In this document: piece after piece, positions 6,873 through 13,666 of the stretch | Numbering within the stretch: the first letter of the stretch is position 1 | Layout of the letters: each line of letters starts with the position of its first letter | Assembly (NCBI GenBank): GCA_945872285.1 | Contig: CAMBZR010000070.1 | Coordinates: 1 to 15,220, forward strand | DNA length: 15,220 bases | Origin: Bordetella parapertussis | Lineage (GTDB): Bacteria; Pseudomonadota; Gammaproteobacteria; Burkholderiales; Burkholderiaceae_B | Reading direction: 5' to 3' | Position numbers and translations under genes: made by a program | The notes under the pieces: generated by a model | The model's database searches: none | Seen by the model: only the letters and a program-made list of their open reading frames with translations | Told to the model about the DNA's origin: nothing

Positions 6873-7976
6873 ATGTTTGATCTGCGTGCAACATTCTGTA
6901 TCTTCGCGTTTTTTTTGCTAGCAGGTTGCGCAAACGAATCAAGCGTACCCAAAGATATTACGCTGGCAAACGCAAGTCCGGTTGCCACGCAGACCGCAGC
7001 GCCAACGCGTGGCGCGTCAGGGCAAACGAACGCGGCGCAAACGACCGAGACGCAAGCTCTAAATGCGGGGTCGAACGCTGTGACTGGGTCTGGCGCAACA
7101 GTCAATATGATCTCGCAATATTCGTCTGACACCAGCCCAACAACCGCCCGCCCAGCGTCAGACAAAAGCACTGAACCGGTGGCAACCGCAAGTCCGGTGC
7201 GTCCCGCTCGGCTGGCCACGGCCGTCATGATCGAGCCTCAGGCGCCCGAAGCTCAGGCGGCGGCTTTAGCCAAGGCTAGCGATCCAGGCGTCACGGCAAA
7301 TAGCAACAAGAAAATCGCCTCGCGTGTACTGACGCTTAAACGCATTAAGCCAGACTGCAAAGGCTCAGAGTGCCCAGTCCTGAATTTTAAACAGTTGACG
7401 TTCACGGGGTATGACCGTTTTAATTCGTTTCTTGAGCAGACGCTGTTTTCTCTGGCCTTACTCGAAACGAATCGCACCCAAAGTGTGCGCACGTTGGCTG
7501 AGCTTGAAATGTATTTTTTTAAAACAGCCCAACCGCGCCATGAAATTGCACTAGCTGCAAGCGTCAAATTTCAGTCTGAAGAGGTGATCGTCATTCAGCT
7601 TGACAGCTATATTTTTACGGGTGGTGCACATGGGATGTCAACCACGCAGTACCTGAACTGGTTGCCTAAAACTGATAAATTGTTAACGCTTGAAACGATG
7701 TTATTACCGGGCAAAGCGCAAGCTTTTGAAGGTGCGCTTAAAAAACAGCACGCGCTTTGGCTGAAAAAGAACGAACTGGCAAAGAAAGACCCCGAGGGGT
7801 ACAACAAGTTATGGCCGTTTGAGTCCAGTGACAACGTCGCACTGCTTGAGAACGGCTTAGCCGTGACGTACGACCCCTACCTTTTGGCGCCATACTCTTT
7901 TGGCAAACCGACGATTTATATCCCGTTTCGAGAATTAAAAGGGATTTTGCGCCCCGAATTATTACCAAAAACTTAG
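6873..7976 (+). CDS. Lipoprotein with DUF3298 (RsiV-like) domain
   Basis: The 367-residue product starts with a lipoprotein signal: CIFAFFLLAGC with the lipid-modified cysteine at 19 and Ala at +2, which predicts outer-membrane sorting. Residues 20 to about 145 are low complexity, rich in Ala, Thr, Ser, Pro and Gln, and probably a flexible tether. From about 155 the folded part begins with a Cys pair (PDCKGSECP), then a helix, a beta region with EVIVIQLDSYIFTGGAHG, and a region LLTLETMLLPGK. That TGGAHG plus LxLxTML arrangement is the DUF3298 pattern found in RsiV anti-sigma factors and lysozyme-binding proteins. The C-terminus reads VTYDPYLLAPYSFGKPTIYIPF, the typical domain end. ATG at 6873 has AAAGGGC eight bases upstream. 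No sigma factor gene is adjacent, so an anti-sigma role is not supported; lysozyme binding is only a possibility. Confidence 0.85.
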   Translation: MFDLRATFCIFAFFLLAGCANESSVPKDITLANASPVATQTAAPTRGASGQTNAAQTTETQALNAGSNAVTGSGATVNMISQYSSDTSPTTARPASDKSTEPVATASPVRPARLATAVMIEPQAPEAQAAALAKASDPGVTANSNKKIASRVLTLKRIKPDCKGSECPVLNFKQLTFTGYDRFNSFLEQTLFSLALLETNRTQSVRTLAELEMYFFKTAQPRHEIALAASVKFQSEEVIVIQLDSYIFTGGAHGMSTTQYLNWLPKTDKLLTLETMLLPGKAQAFEGALKKQHALWLKKNELAKKDPEGYNKLWPFESSDNVALLENGLAVTYDPYLLAPYSFGKPTIYIPFRELKGILRPELLPKT

Positions 7977-8000
7977 CGCGCAGATACCCTGCAGTTCTTG

Positions 8001-8687
8001 TTATTTTTGTTTGGCCTTGCGATTTGCAACGATTTTTTCAAGAGCTTTGGCCAAATCCTCTTTACCGCGCGCACGTGCGACATCAATCGCGTCTTGCGCT
8101 TTAAGGTTAGACAGGCTTGGGTCGGCGCCCGCATTAATCAGCACTTGCACGGTTTCTACGCTGTCAGCGCGCACGGCCAAGATCAGTGCCGTATCGCCTT
8201 CGGGCGACAGCTCGTTCGGTAACGCGCCCTTACTCAGCAAAAACTTGGCGACTTCGGCACGCGCCTTAACCGCTGCGTAATGCAGCGGTGTCCAGCCTTC
8301 TTTGTTGACGCTTGCACCAAGGGCGACCATTTTTTGAACGCGCGGTAAGTCACCGAGCAGCGCCGCATACATTAAAGGCGTTTCACCGTACTGATTGGCT
8401 AAGTTGACATTTGTTTTGGGGCTAGACAGCAACAGATCAAAGACTTGCCAGGCACCATCTCGCGCCGCCTGCAGTAAACCTGTTTGTTGATTTGGGCTTT
8501 TGCTGTTTGGATCAAAGCCCTTCGCAAGCAACTCTTTGACCTCGGCGGCCTTATCGTTTGTGACATAAATCCAATAGTCTTTTGCGCTCGCCGCATGAGA
8601 CGACTGAAGTGGCTGTAGAGCGACAAAAAATACGAAAAGCGCAAAGGTGAGACTGCCAAAGCGTAAGGACAAGTTGCGGTTATGCAT
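8001..8687 (-). CDS. Periplasmic ankyrin-repeat protein
   Basis: The 228-residue product has a signal peptide (LTFALFVFFVALQPLQ core, SSHAA cut near residue 33) followed by about five ankyrin repeats from residue 38 to 205. The clearest are GETPLMYAALLGDLPRVQKM (101-120) and GWTPLHYAAVKARAEVAKFL (131-150), then GDTALILAVRADSVETVQVL (164-183). The C-terminus is a charged Lys-rich helix. Ankyrin repeats are protein-binding scaffolds; the partner here is unknown. Similar exported ankyrin proteins follow tatD in other Burkholderiales, as I recall. The start ATG at 8687 lacks a visible ribosome site; a promoter-like pair ends six bases before it, so the message may be leaderless. The 3' end converges on the DUF3298 lipoprotein gene with a gap of 24 bases and no obvious terminator. 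Confidence 0.9.
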   Translation of the reverse strand: MHNRNLSLRFGSLTFALFVFFVALQPLQSSHAASAKDYWIYVTNDKAAEVKELLAKGFDPNSKSPNQQTGLLQAARDGAWQVFDLLLSSPKTNVNLANQYGETPLMYAALLGDLPRVQKMVALGASVNKEGWTPLHYAAVKARAEVAKFLLSKGALPNELSPEGDTALILAVRADSVETVQVLINAGADPSLSNLKAQDAIDVARARGKEDLAKALEKIVANRKAKQK

Positions 8688-8693
8688 GAGCGT

Positions 8694-8722
8694 GATATAG
8701 TTGACGAGTCTAGGTTAAACAA
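8694..8722 (-). promoter_or_regulatory. Candidate promoter of the ankyrin-repeat gene
   Basis: On the minus strand TTGTTT (8722-8717) and TATATC (8699-8694) are separated by exactly 17 bases, resembling a sigma-70 promoter. The gene's ATG begins only six bases after the -10 box, so transcription would start at about the start codon. The flanking AT-rich DNA further upstream could act as an UP-like element. This is based on matching by eye only. Confidence 0.35.
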
Positions 8723-8912
8723 ATTTTTATAAACTGGATACATTTTTAATTTTATCTTGGTAAAAATATAATAAAATGTAAAATATTAAACTTCTTACTT
8801 AAAATAAATCACTTTATATAATTGAGTTTAAGTAAACTCTATAGTCTATTGATTCAAAACAATATTTATTAACAATCAGTAATAGTCACTTATAAAAATA
8901 AAATTTTTTAAT
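8700..8912. other. Extremely AT-rich intergenic block with hairpins
   Basis: Counting bases over 8741-8940 gives 30 G or C in 200, about 15% GC, whereas the tatD body beyond 9061 is near 60% over the first 60 bases. No gene was found here in any frame. A stem GAGTTTA-AG-TAAACTC lies at 8824-8839. An alternative longer pairing joins TTACTTAAA (8795-8803) to TTTAAGTAA (8827-8835), so the two structures are mutually exclusive. It may be foreign or silenced DNA, a promoter-rich spacer, or a degenerate insertion; there is nothing recognisable as a mobile element end. Confidence 0.75.
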
Positions 8913-9683
8913 TTAATTGTTTATCTTATTGAATAAATTGAAGAAATTACTTGTTGAGGCTTCTTCAATCTTTTTTAACGTGCAATTTCTAAGTTCTGCG
9001 ATTTTTTCAGCAACATGAATAACTTTAGACGGATCGTTTAATTTTCCACGAAACGGCACTGGCGCCAAATAAGGGGAGTCGGTTTCGATCAACAGCCGGT
9101 CAAGCGGCACGCGTCTGGCAACCTCTTGTAACGCCAGAGCTGTCTTAAACGTCACGATGCCAGAAAACGAGATATAAAAATTCATGTCCATGGCGGCTTG
9201 GGCAACTTCCCAAGACTCGGTAAAACAATGCAACACCCCCCCGACTTGTTCTGCGCCCTCTTCGCGCATCAAGCGCAAGGTATCTTCGGCTGCCGACCTC
9301 GTGTGAATAATGAGCGGTAATTGGCACTCACGCGCAGCGCGCATATGGCATCTAAATCGTTCGCGTTGCCAAGCAAGATCGCCCGACAGACGAAAATAAT
9401 CTAAACCGGTCTCGCCAATCGCCACGACCCGTGGGTGCACGCTACGTGAAACCAACTCTTGCACCGTCGGCTCGACTGTATCTTCGTAATCCGGATGCAC
9501 CCCGACTGACGCCCACAAAGCGTCGTATCGCTCGACTAACGCAATCAGCGCTGGCCAGTCAGGCAGATTGACGCTGACGCAGAGGGCGTGCGAAACCTGA
9601 TTGGTTTGCATGCGCTGCAAAATCTCAGGCATCTGCTGAATTAACTTCGGAAAATCAACGTGACAATGTGAATCGACAAACAT
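8913..9683 (-). CDS. tatD: TatD-family metal-dependent hydrolase/deoxyribonuclease
   Basis: From the ATG at 9683 the protein is 256 aa, the normal TatD/YcfH length; longer upstream reading overlaps holB and is not family-like. The family degrades DNA ends and has been linked to DNA repair and quality control. The TIM-barrel metal ligands are all present: His6 and His8 in DSHCHVDF, Glu91 in AIGETGLDYF, His127 in IIHTRS, His152 in LHCFTES and Asp202 in ETDSPYLAP. The ribosome site TAAGG overlaps the holB stop 7 bases upstream, which indicates coupling. About the last 45 codons (from roughly 9060 down) are markedly AT-rich, near 34% GC, and the tail STSNFFNLFNKINN is Asn/Phe-rich, although it keeps the family's final N-FFxLF helix. 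Gene symbol tatD is used loosely; the exact paralogue may be ycfH-like. Confidence 0.93.
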   Translation of the reverse strand: MFVDSHCHVDFPKLIQQMPEILQRMQTNQVSHALCVSVNLPDWPALIALVERYDALWASVGVHPDYEDTVEPTVQELVSRSVHPRVVAIGETGLDYFRLSGDLAWQRERFRCHMRAARECQLPLIIHTRSAAEDTLRLMREEGAEQVGGVLHCFTESWEVAQAAMDMNFYISFSGIVTFKTALALQEVARRVPLDRLLIETDSPYLAPVPFRGKLNDPSKVIHVAEKIAELRNCTLKKIEEASTSNFFNLFNKINN

Positions 9684-9690
9684 AAAAACC

Positions 9691-10797
9691 TTAACGTCGT
9701 GCGTAAGAATTGACTGGGGCTGCGGCCGTGATCTGGCAAACAGAGGCGATGCGCAATAACACCGCGTGCGCAAACAACTTACCGTTTAATGCGTGTCCTG
9801 CCACCCACCGCTGTTGATTTAACCACTCGGCCAGATCGCTGACTCGCTCGGGCGCAAGGCGCGCGCTGAGCGCCGCCAAGGTCGGTTGCATGACCGGGAA
9901 ATATCTGGGCGTCTGACCATGCACGCTCAGCGTCAAATCAATTAAAAGACGCTGAAAGAGATCCAGCCACACGCTAGGCAACTCTTTTGCCAGCGTATCG
10001 GCCAACTGGCCGTTGTTAGTGACCTGCCCCTTTGCCAGCATTTGTACGAAGCTAGACAACCACTCAGGGCAAGGATGAGACTGGCCTTCAGCCATTTTTT
10101 TTGCCCGAACAGGTGCTCCGCCAGCCGAGGCAAGCCAGTCGGCACCGTTGCTGACGTGTTGGCCTGCCAGCCAAGCCTGGGCGCTGGCCGGCGAGGGAGT
10201 CGCAAGCGGCAAGCGCCGGCAACGCGAAAGTAGCGTTGGCAAGAGCCTGTCGGGCGCGTCTGCCACCAACAAGAAGATCGTCGAGGGCGGCGGCTCTTCA
10301 AGAACCTTTAGCAGAGTGTTACCTGAGATAGGGGTCAATCTTTCGGCGGGATAAAGCAACACCACACGGTACCCATCGCGATATGTCGAACGATTAAACC
10401 AAGGTGTCAGATTACGGATTTGTTCGACGCGGATGTCTTTTGAGGGTGCGCGTTTGCTTGAGCCCGTGCCCTCGGTGGGAGTCGGTACGGCGTCACCCTC
10501 GTGTGCCTCGTCGTCCTCTTGCTCAGCACCCTCTTCAAGTGCGAGCGCCTCGGGGCGAATCCGTTTGAGATCAGGATGATTGCCTTTTTCGAGCCAGCCG
10601 CAAGCCAGACAGTGACCGCACGCCAAACCTTGTACAGGCGCCTCGCACAGCAACGCTGCAGCAGCGGCAAGCACAAACTCGCGCTTACCGATCCCAGCAA
10701 GGCCGTGCACCAGCCAGGCGTGAGCAAAACGTTCGCGCTGCCCGAGCCACTGTTGCGCGACCTCGACTTGCCACGGAAAAAATTGCGGCACACTCAT
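9691..10797 (-). CDS. holB: DNA polymerase III, delta-prime subunit
   Basis: The delta-prime subunit is the rigid stator of the clamp loader. The ATG at 10797 forms an ATGA overlap with the tmk stop and gives 368 aa; a TTG at 10809 would add four residues. The AAA+ fold shows GLAGIGKRE (32-40) as the P-loop region, a zinc-binding set Cys51, Cys60, Cys63 and Cys66 in the C-x8-C-x2-C-x2-C spacing typical of this subunit, [11 protein letters not shown], and LLSRCRRL with the SRC motif (191-193). Residues 88-118 form an acidic then Ser/Thr/Gly-rich segment ([15 protein letters not shown]) between the zinc module and DIRVEQIR, longer than in Escherichia coli. It lies in the usual mltG-tmk-holB-tatD order, but the pilZ gene found between holB and tatD in Pseudomonas is absent. 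Confidence 0.96.
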   Translation of the reverse strand: MSVPQFFPWQVEVAQQWLGQRERFAHAWLVHGLAGIGKREFVLAAAAALLCEAPVQGLACGHCLACGWLEKGNHPDLKRIRPEALALEEGAEQEDDEAHEGDAVPTPTEGTGSSKRAPSKDIRVEQIRNLTPWFNRSTYRDGYRVVLLYPAERLTPISGNTLLKVLEEPPPSTIFLLVADAPDRLLPTLLSRCRRLPLATPSPASAQAWLAGQHVSNGADWLASAGGAPVRAKKMAEGQSHPCPEWLSSFVQMLAKGQVTNNGQLADTLAKELPSVWLDLFQRLLIDLTLSVHGQTPRYFPVMQPTLAALSARLAPERVSDLAEWLNQQRWVAGHALNGKLFAHAVLLRIASVCQITAAAPVNSYARR

Positions 10798-11432
10798 CGT
10801 ATCTGCCAAGGCTGCACAAGCGCAGCAAGTTCAGCGCCAAGCTGAGCGCGTATCGCAACAATGCTTTGGGTAGCGTCGACTCGCACGATCCGCTCAGGTT
10901 GTTGCTTTGCGCGTGCAAGATAGACAGCGCGGGTGCGCTCAAAAAACGCATCGGCCTCTTGCTCGAAGCGATCTTGCTCGCGTGTGCGGTCAAGACGCTC
11001 GCGGGCGATCGCAAGTGGTACATCAAACAGCCACGTGCAATCGGGCTGTTGCGTCGGGTGCACCCACTGCTCAAGCACGGCAATGCGCTCAACTCCAAGC
11101 TCGCGTCCGCCACCTTGATACGCGAAGGTCGCATCCGTGAAGCGGTCGCAAACCACCCACACGCCCGCGCAAAGCGCCGGCTCAATCACCGTTTGCAGGT
11201 GCTCAGCTCTTGCGGCAAACAGCAACAAGGTTTCGCATTCGAGACTCATAGGTTGGTGCAGTAACAACGCGCGTAATTGTTCGCCTAGTGGCGTCCCACC
11301 GGGTTCGCGGGTGCACACCACGGGCACACCAAGCGCTGTTAACTGGTCAACTAGCCACTGAACGTGCGTGCTTTTTCCTGCCCCATCGACCCCTTCAAGA
11401 GTCAAGAAAAGCCCGCGTTGGGGTGTCGTCAT
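10794..11432 (-). CDS. tmk: Thymidylate kinase
   Basis: The 212-aa product converts dTMP to dTDP with ATP, an essential step in DNA precursor synthesis. The P-loop is [10 protein letters not shown] (13-22), followed by the dTMP-binding [10 protein letters not shown] (41-50), [19 protein letters not shown] with the DR motif at 96-97, and a LID region [12 protein letters not shown] (146-157). Its length and motif order match bacterial Tmk. The ATG at 11432 lies 16 bases after the mltG stop, with only a weak purine-rich site (GAGCCCAAAG) in front. Its stop TGA overlaps the holB start in ATGA, so the two subunits of DNA synthesis supply are translationally linked. Confidence 0.97.
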   Translation of the reverse strand: MTTPQRGLFLTLEGVDGAGKSTHVQWLVDQLTALGVPVVCTREPGGTPLGEQLRALLLHQPMSLECETLLLFAARAEHLQTVIEPALCAGVWVVCDRFTDATFAYQGGGRELGVERIAVLEQWVHPTQQPDCTWLFDVPLAIARERLDRTREQDRFEQEADAFFERTRAVYLARAKQQPERIVRVDATQSIVAIRAQLGAELAALVQPWQIR

Positions 11433-11448
11433 TGCTTTGGGCTCAAGA

Positions 11449-12465
11449 TCATGGCTTTCGGTTCAATAAATAGGTCGACACATTTTTGTTGTGCTCGGGC
11501 AGCGTTGCAGCAAAGGCGCTGCTGCCGTCGCCCTTTGCCACGAAGTACAGATAAGAATGTTTTTCGGGATTGAGTGCTGCGCTCAGCGCGGCCCGCCCGC
11601 TGCTGGCAATTGGACTAGGGGGCAGACCCGAACGCGTATACGTGTTGTAAGGCGTGTCAGCCAACAAGTCTTGCTTGCGTAGCTTGCCAGTAAAAGTTTC
11701 GCCCAAACCATAGATCACGGTAGGGTCGGTTTGCAGCAGCATATTGGCACGTAGTCGGTTACTAAACACACCGGCAACCCGTTTGCGATCGGGGGCATAA
11801 CCGGTCTCTTTTTCAATAATCGAGGCCAGTATTAAGGCCTCATAGGAATTTTTAAGCATAGAGTTCGGCGCTCGGTTGGCCCAGGCCTGCTCAAGGATTT
11901 GCTTCTGAGTGCGGGCCGCGCGTTCGAGCAGTTCGAAGTCAGAGGTGCCGATCGAAAACACATAGGTATCCGGAAAAAACAAACCCTCGGGAGAGCTAGT
12001 CGCCCCAAGGTTGTTTAACCGTTTTAACAAATCAGCGTCACTTAGCTGCGCGAGTGTTTGCTTAATATCCGGGTGTTGTGCCAAAGCGGCACGAAACTGA
12101 CGCAACGTCCAGCCCTCGACGAAGGTGATATGGCGAGCGGTGACATCGCCCAAGGCCATTCTGCGAAGCACGACCCAAGGGCTGTCGCCTTGAATGATTT
12201 GGTAGCCGCCCGCCTTTATTTTGGTGTCAAGTTCGCCGATGCGCGCCAGCGCCACAAAGCCTGTGCTGTTTAAAGGGATGCCGGCTTGATTGATTATCGT
12301 GGCAATGCTGGACGGGGTTGCCCCAGGTGGCACCAAAATATCGACCCGCTCAGTCGGCAGCACTAACGGGCCCTGTACCCAGGAGTAGGTGGCCGCAGCG
12401 ACACCGCCCACGATTAAGATCAAGGGCAAAACCAGATAAAGAAGAAGTTTATTCAGCGCATTCAT
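11449..12465 (-). CDS. mltG: Endolytic murein transglycosylase MltG (YceG-like)
   Basis: This 338-aa inner-membrane enzyme cuts nascent peptidoglycan strands and is thought to set glycan length. Residues 5-28 form a single membrane anchor ([17 protein letters not shown]); a LysM-like module follows (about 40-110, with [15 protein letters not shown] and KIKAGGYQI). The catalytic domain contains [11 protein letters not shown] (160-170), ASIIEKETG (214-222) with Glu218 at the position of the catalytic glutamate of the Escherichia coli enzyme, then [38 protein letters not shown] and [10 protein letters not shown]. It heads the mltG-tmk-holB-tatD run. Its ATG at 12465 has no clear ribosome site in the 55-base region shared with the divergent ygfZ gene. 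Confidence 0.96.
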   Translation of the reverse strand: MNALNKLLLYLVLPLILIVGGVAAATYSWVQGPLVLPTERVDILVPPGATPSSIATIINQAGIPLNSTGFVALARIGELDTKIKAGGYQIIQGDSPWVVLRRMALGDVTARHITFVEGWTLRQFRAALAQHPDIKQTLAQLSDADLLKRLNNLGATSSPEGLFFPDTYVFSIGTSDFELLERAARTQKQILEQAWANRAPNSMLKNSYEALILASIIEKETGYAPDRKRVAGVFSNRLRANMLLQTDPTVIYGLGETFTGKLRKQDLLADTPYNTYTRSGLPPSPIASSGRAALSAALNPEKHSYLYFVAKGDGSSAFAATLPEHNKNVSTYLLNRKP

Positions 12466-12520
12466 GACAGCGACAGTTTAATATGTAACTCGATCCTGCC
12501 AAAACGAAAAATTGAGGCGT
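12466..12520. promoter_or_regulatory. Divergent promoter region between mltG and ygfZ
   Basis: This 55-base gap must serve both directions. The TA-rich segment TTTAATATGTAAC (12477-12489) can give a -10 box on either strand (TAATAT on plus, CATATT on minus), but no matching -35 box was found for either. The plus-strand TGAGG at 12513-12517 is a plausible though close ribosome site for the ygfZ ATG. Confidence 0.3.
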
Positions 12521-13630
12521 ATGCACCCGATATTGAGCCATGCACAGGCCACTGAGGCTCACAGCCCCTGCCACACCCTGACGCTCTATCCCCTAGACGA
12601 GCTCTCGGTCTTTGAGGCACGCGGCGCAGAGGCCCGTGCCTTTTTGCAAGGACAAATCACCAACGATATCGCAAGCGCTGGCCCCGAACAGGCACGGCTC
12701 GCGGGTTATTGCACGGCCCAAGGGCGCTTGCTGGCCACTATGGTGGTTGTCTGGGCGCCAGACTCAGTTTTCAGCACAGTGCCCGCGGGCGCGGCTGCAA
12801 CAGGTTCAGCGACCTCTACGGCGCCTGGCGGTTTGCCTGCTGACACGGGCGCATTGCTAGGTCTGCTGCGGCGCGACCTGATGGCTCCAGTTCTCAAGCG
12901 ACTGAGCATGTTCGTGCTGCGCGCCAAAGCAAAATTGAACCCCACCACCCTTGAAGTTGTCGGGGTGTCGCTCGCGACCTCGCAGCTCAAAGCGCTCAGC
13001 CAGCAACTTGGTCACGCCTTGCCCCATGTGGCCTGGCAGGCAATCACGGCCCCAACCGGCTTGTGGCTTTGCGCACCCTCGGCGGCTTCTGACGCGGTGA
13101 CACGTTGGTGGTGGCTGGCCGCAGACACCCAACGCGCGGCGTGCGAAACCCTCAAGCTAGGCTTTACGCTTAAAACCCCTGAACACTGGCAGGCGCTTGA
13201 TATGGCAGCAGGTTTGCCTTGGGTGGAGGCGGCCACGCAAGACCTGCTGATTCCTCAAACGCTAAACCTTGACTTAATTGAAGGGGTCAGCTTTACCAAG
13301 GGGTGCTATCCCGGCCAAGAAATCGTTGCGCGCAGTCATTATCGTGGCACCGTCAAGCGGCGGATGCACTTTGGTCAAGTCACGCAGGCTCAAGGGTTAA
13401 TGATTCAAGCAGGCAGTGATATTTTTGACGCCCTGGGTTCAGAGCAGGCCTGCGGCCGCGTGATCAACAGTACCCTGGTTGCAGGTGCCAGCGCAGCCGA
13501 CCCCTCAGTGGCTCACTTGTTGTTTGAAACGACTTTCGAGGCTCTTGCGCGCAACGCCTTGCATCTGGGTGGTCGCGAAGGCGCACCGATTCGACTTGTC
13601 GAGTTACCCTACGCAACCAAGCCCGCCTGA
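12521..13630 (+). CDS. ygfZ: YgfZ/GcvT-like folate-binding iron-sulfur cluster repair protein
   Basis: YgfZ-type proteins use tetrahydrofolate to help maintain certain iron-sulfur enzymes, such as MiaB. The ATG at 12521 gives 369 aa; the in-frame TTG nine bases earlier is less likely. The N-terminal GcvT-like fold shows ARAFLQGQITNDI and GYCTAQGRLLATM; the signature KGCYPGQEIVAR (260-271) carries the conserved cysteine at 262 and is followed by SHYRGTVKRRM. The C-terminal beta-barrel region ends ALHLGGREGAPIRLVELPY. Residues about 87-107 are an Ala/Gly/Thr/Ser-rich insertion (VPAGAAATGSATSTAPGG), where most relatives have a short aspartate/leucine-rich segment, and it is probably a disordered loop. 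The gene is divergent from mltG, a common arrangement in Burkholderiales, and convergent with the hydrolase gene. Confidence 0.94.
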   Translation: MHPILSHAQATEAHSPCHTLTLYPLDELSVFEARGAEARAFLQGQITNDIASAGPEQARLAGYCTAQGRLLATMVVVWAPDSVFSTVPAGAAATGSATSTAPGGLPADTGALLGLLRRDLMAPVLKRLSMFVLRAKAKLNPTTLEVVGVSLATSQLKALSQQLGHALPHVAWQAITAPTGLWLCAPSAASDAVTRWWWLAADTQRAACETLKLGFTLKTPEHWQALDMAAGLPWVEAATQDLLIPQTLNLDLIEGVSFTKGCYPGQEIVARSHYRGTVKRRMHFGQVTQAQGLMIQAGSDIFDALGSEQACGRVINSTLVAGASAADPSVAHLLFETTFEALARNALHLGGREGAPIRLVELPYATKPA

Positions 13631-13666
13631 TCGGTGAGCTCTCTGACAGAGTTTAAGTTGCACCGA
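13631..13666. terminator. Possible bidirectional terminator between ygfZ and the hydrolase gene
   Basis: TCGGTG (13631-13636) can pair with CACCGA (13661-13666), with an inner CTCT/AGAG pairing at about 13641-13651. It spans the gap between the two convergent stop codons and overlaps the hydrolase stop. There is no T-run on either side, so a rho-independent terminator is doubtful. Confidence 0.3.

Noticed and set aside
6758..7228. Long minus-strand reading frame (156 codons) opposite the glutathione peroxidase end and lipoprotein linker
   Set aside because: It lies antisense to a lipoprotein with a clear lipobox and to a conserved peroxidase; its Ala/Val/Ser-rich translation has no family features and no ribosome site.
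8399..8743. Minus-strand frame of 114 codons overlapping the start of the ankyrin gene
   Set aside because: It runs in another frame over the signal peptide and first repeats of the ankyrin protein and has no family resemblance.
8700..8912. Insertion sequence or attachment site remnant in the AT-rich block
   Set aside because: No transposase fragment, terminal inverted repeats, target duplication or tRNA gene could be found.
9684..9773. Upstream extension of tatD by 30 codons into holB
   Set aside because: The extension is not family-like, while the inner ATG at 9683 directly precedes the conserved FVDSHCH motif and has a ribosome site.
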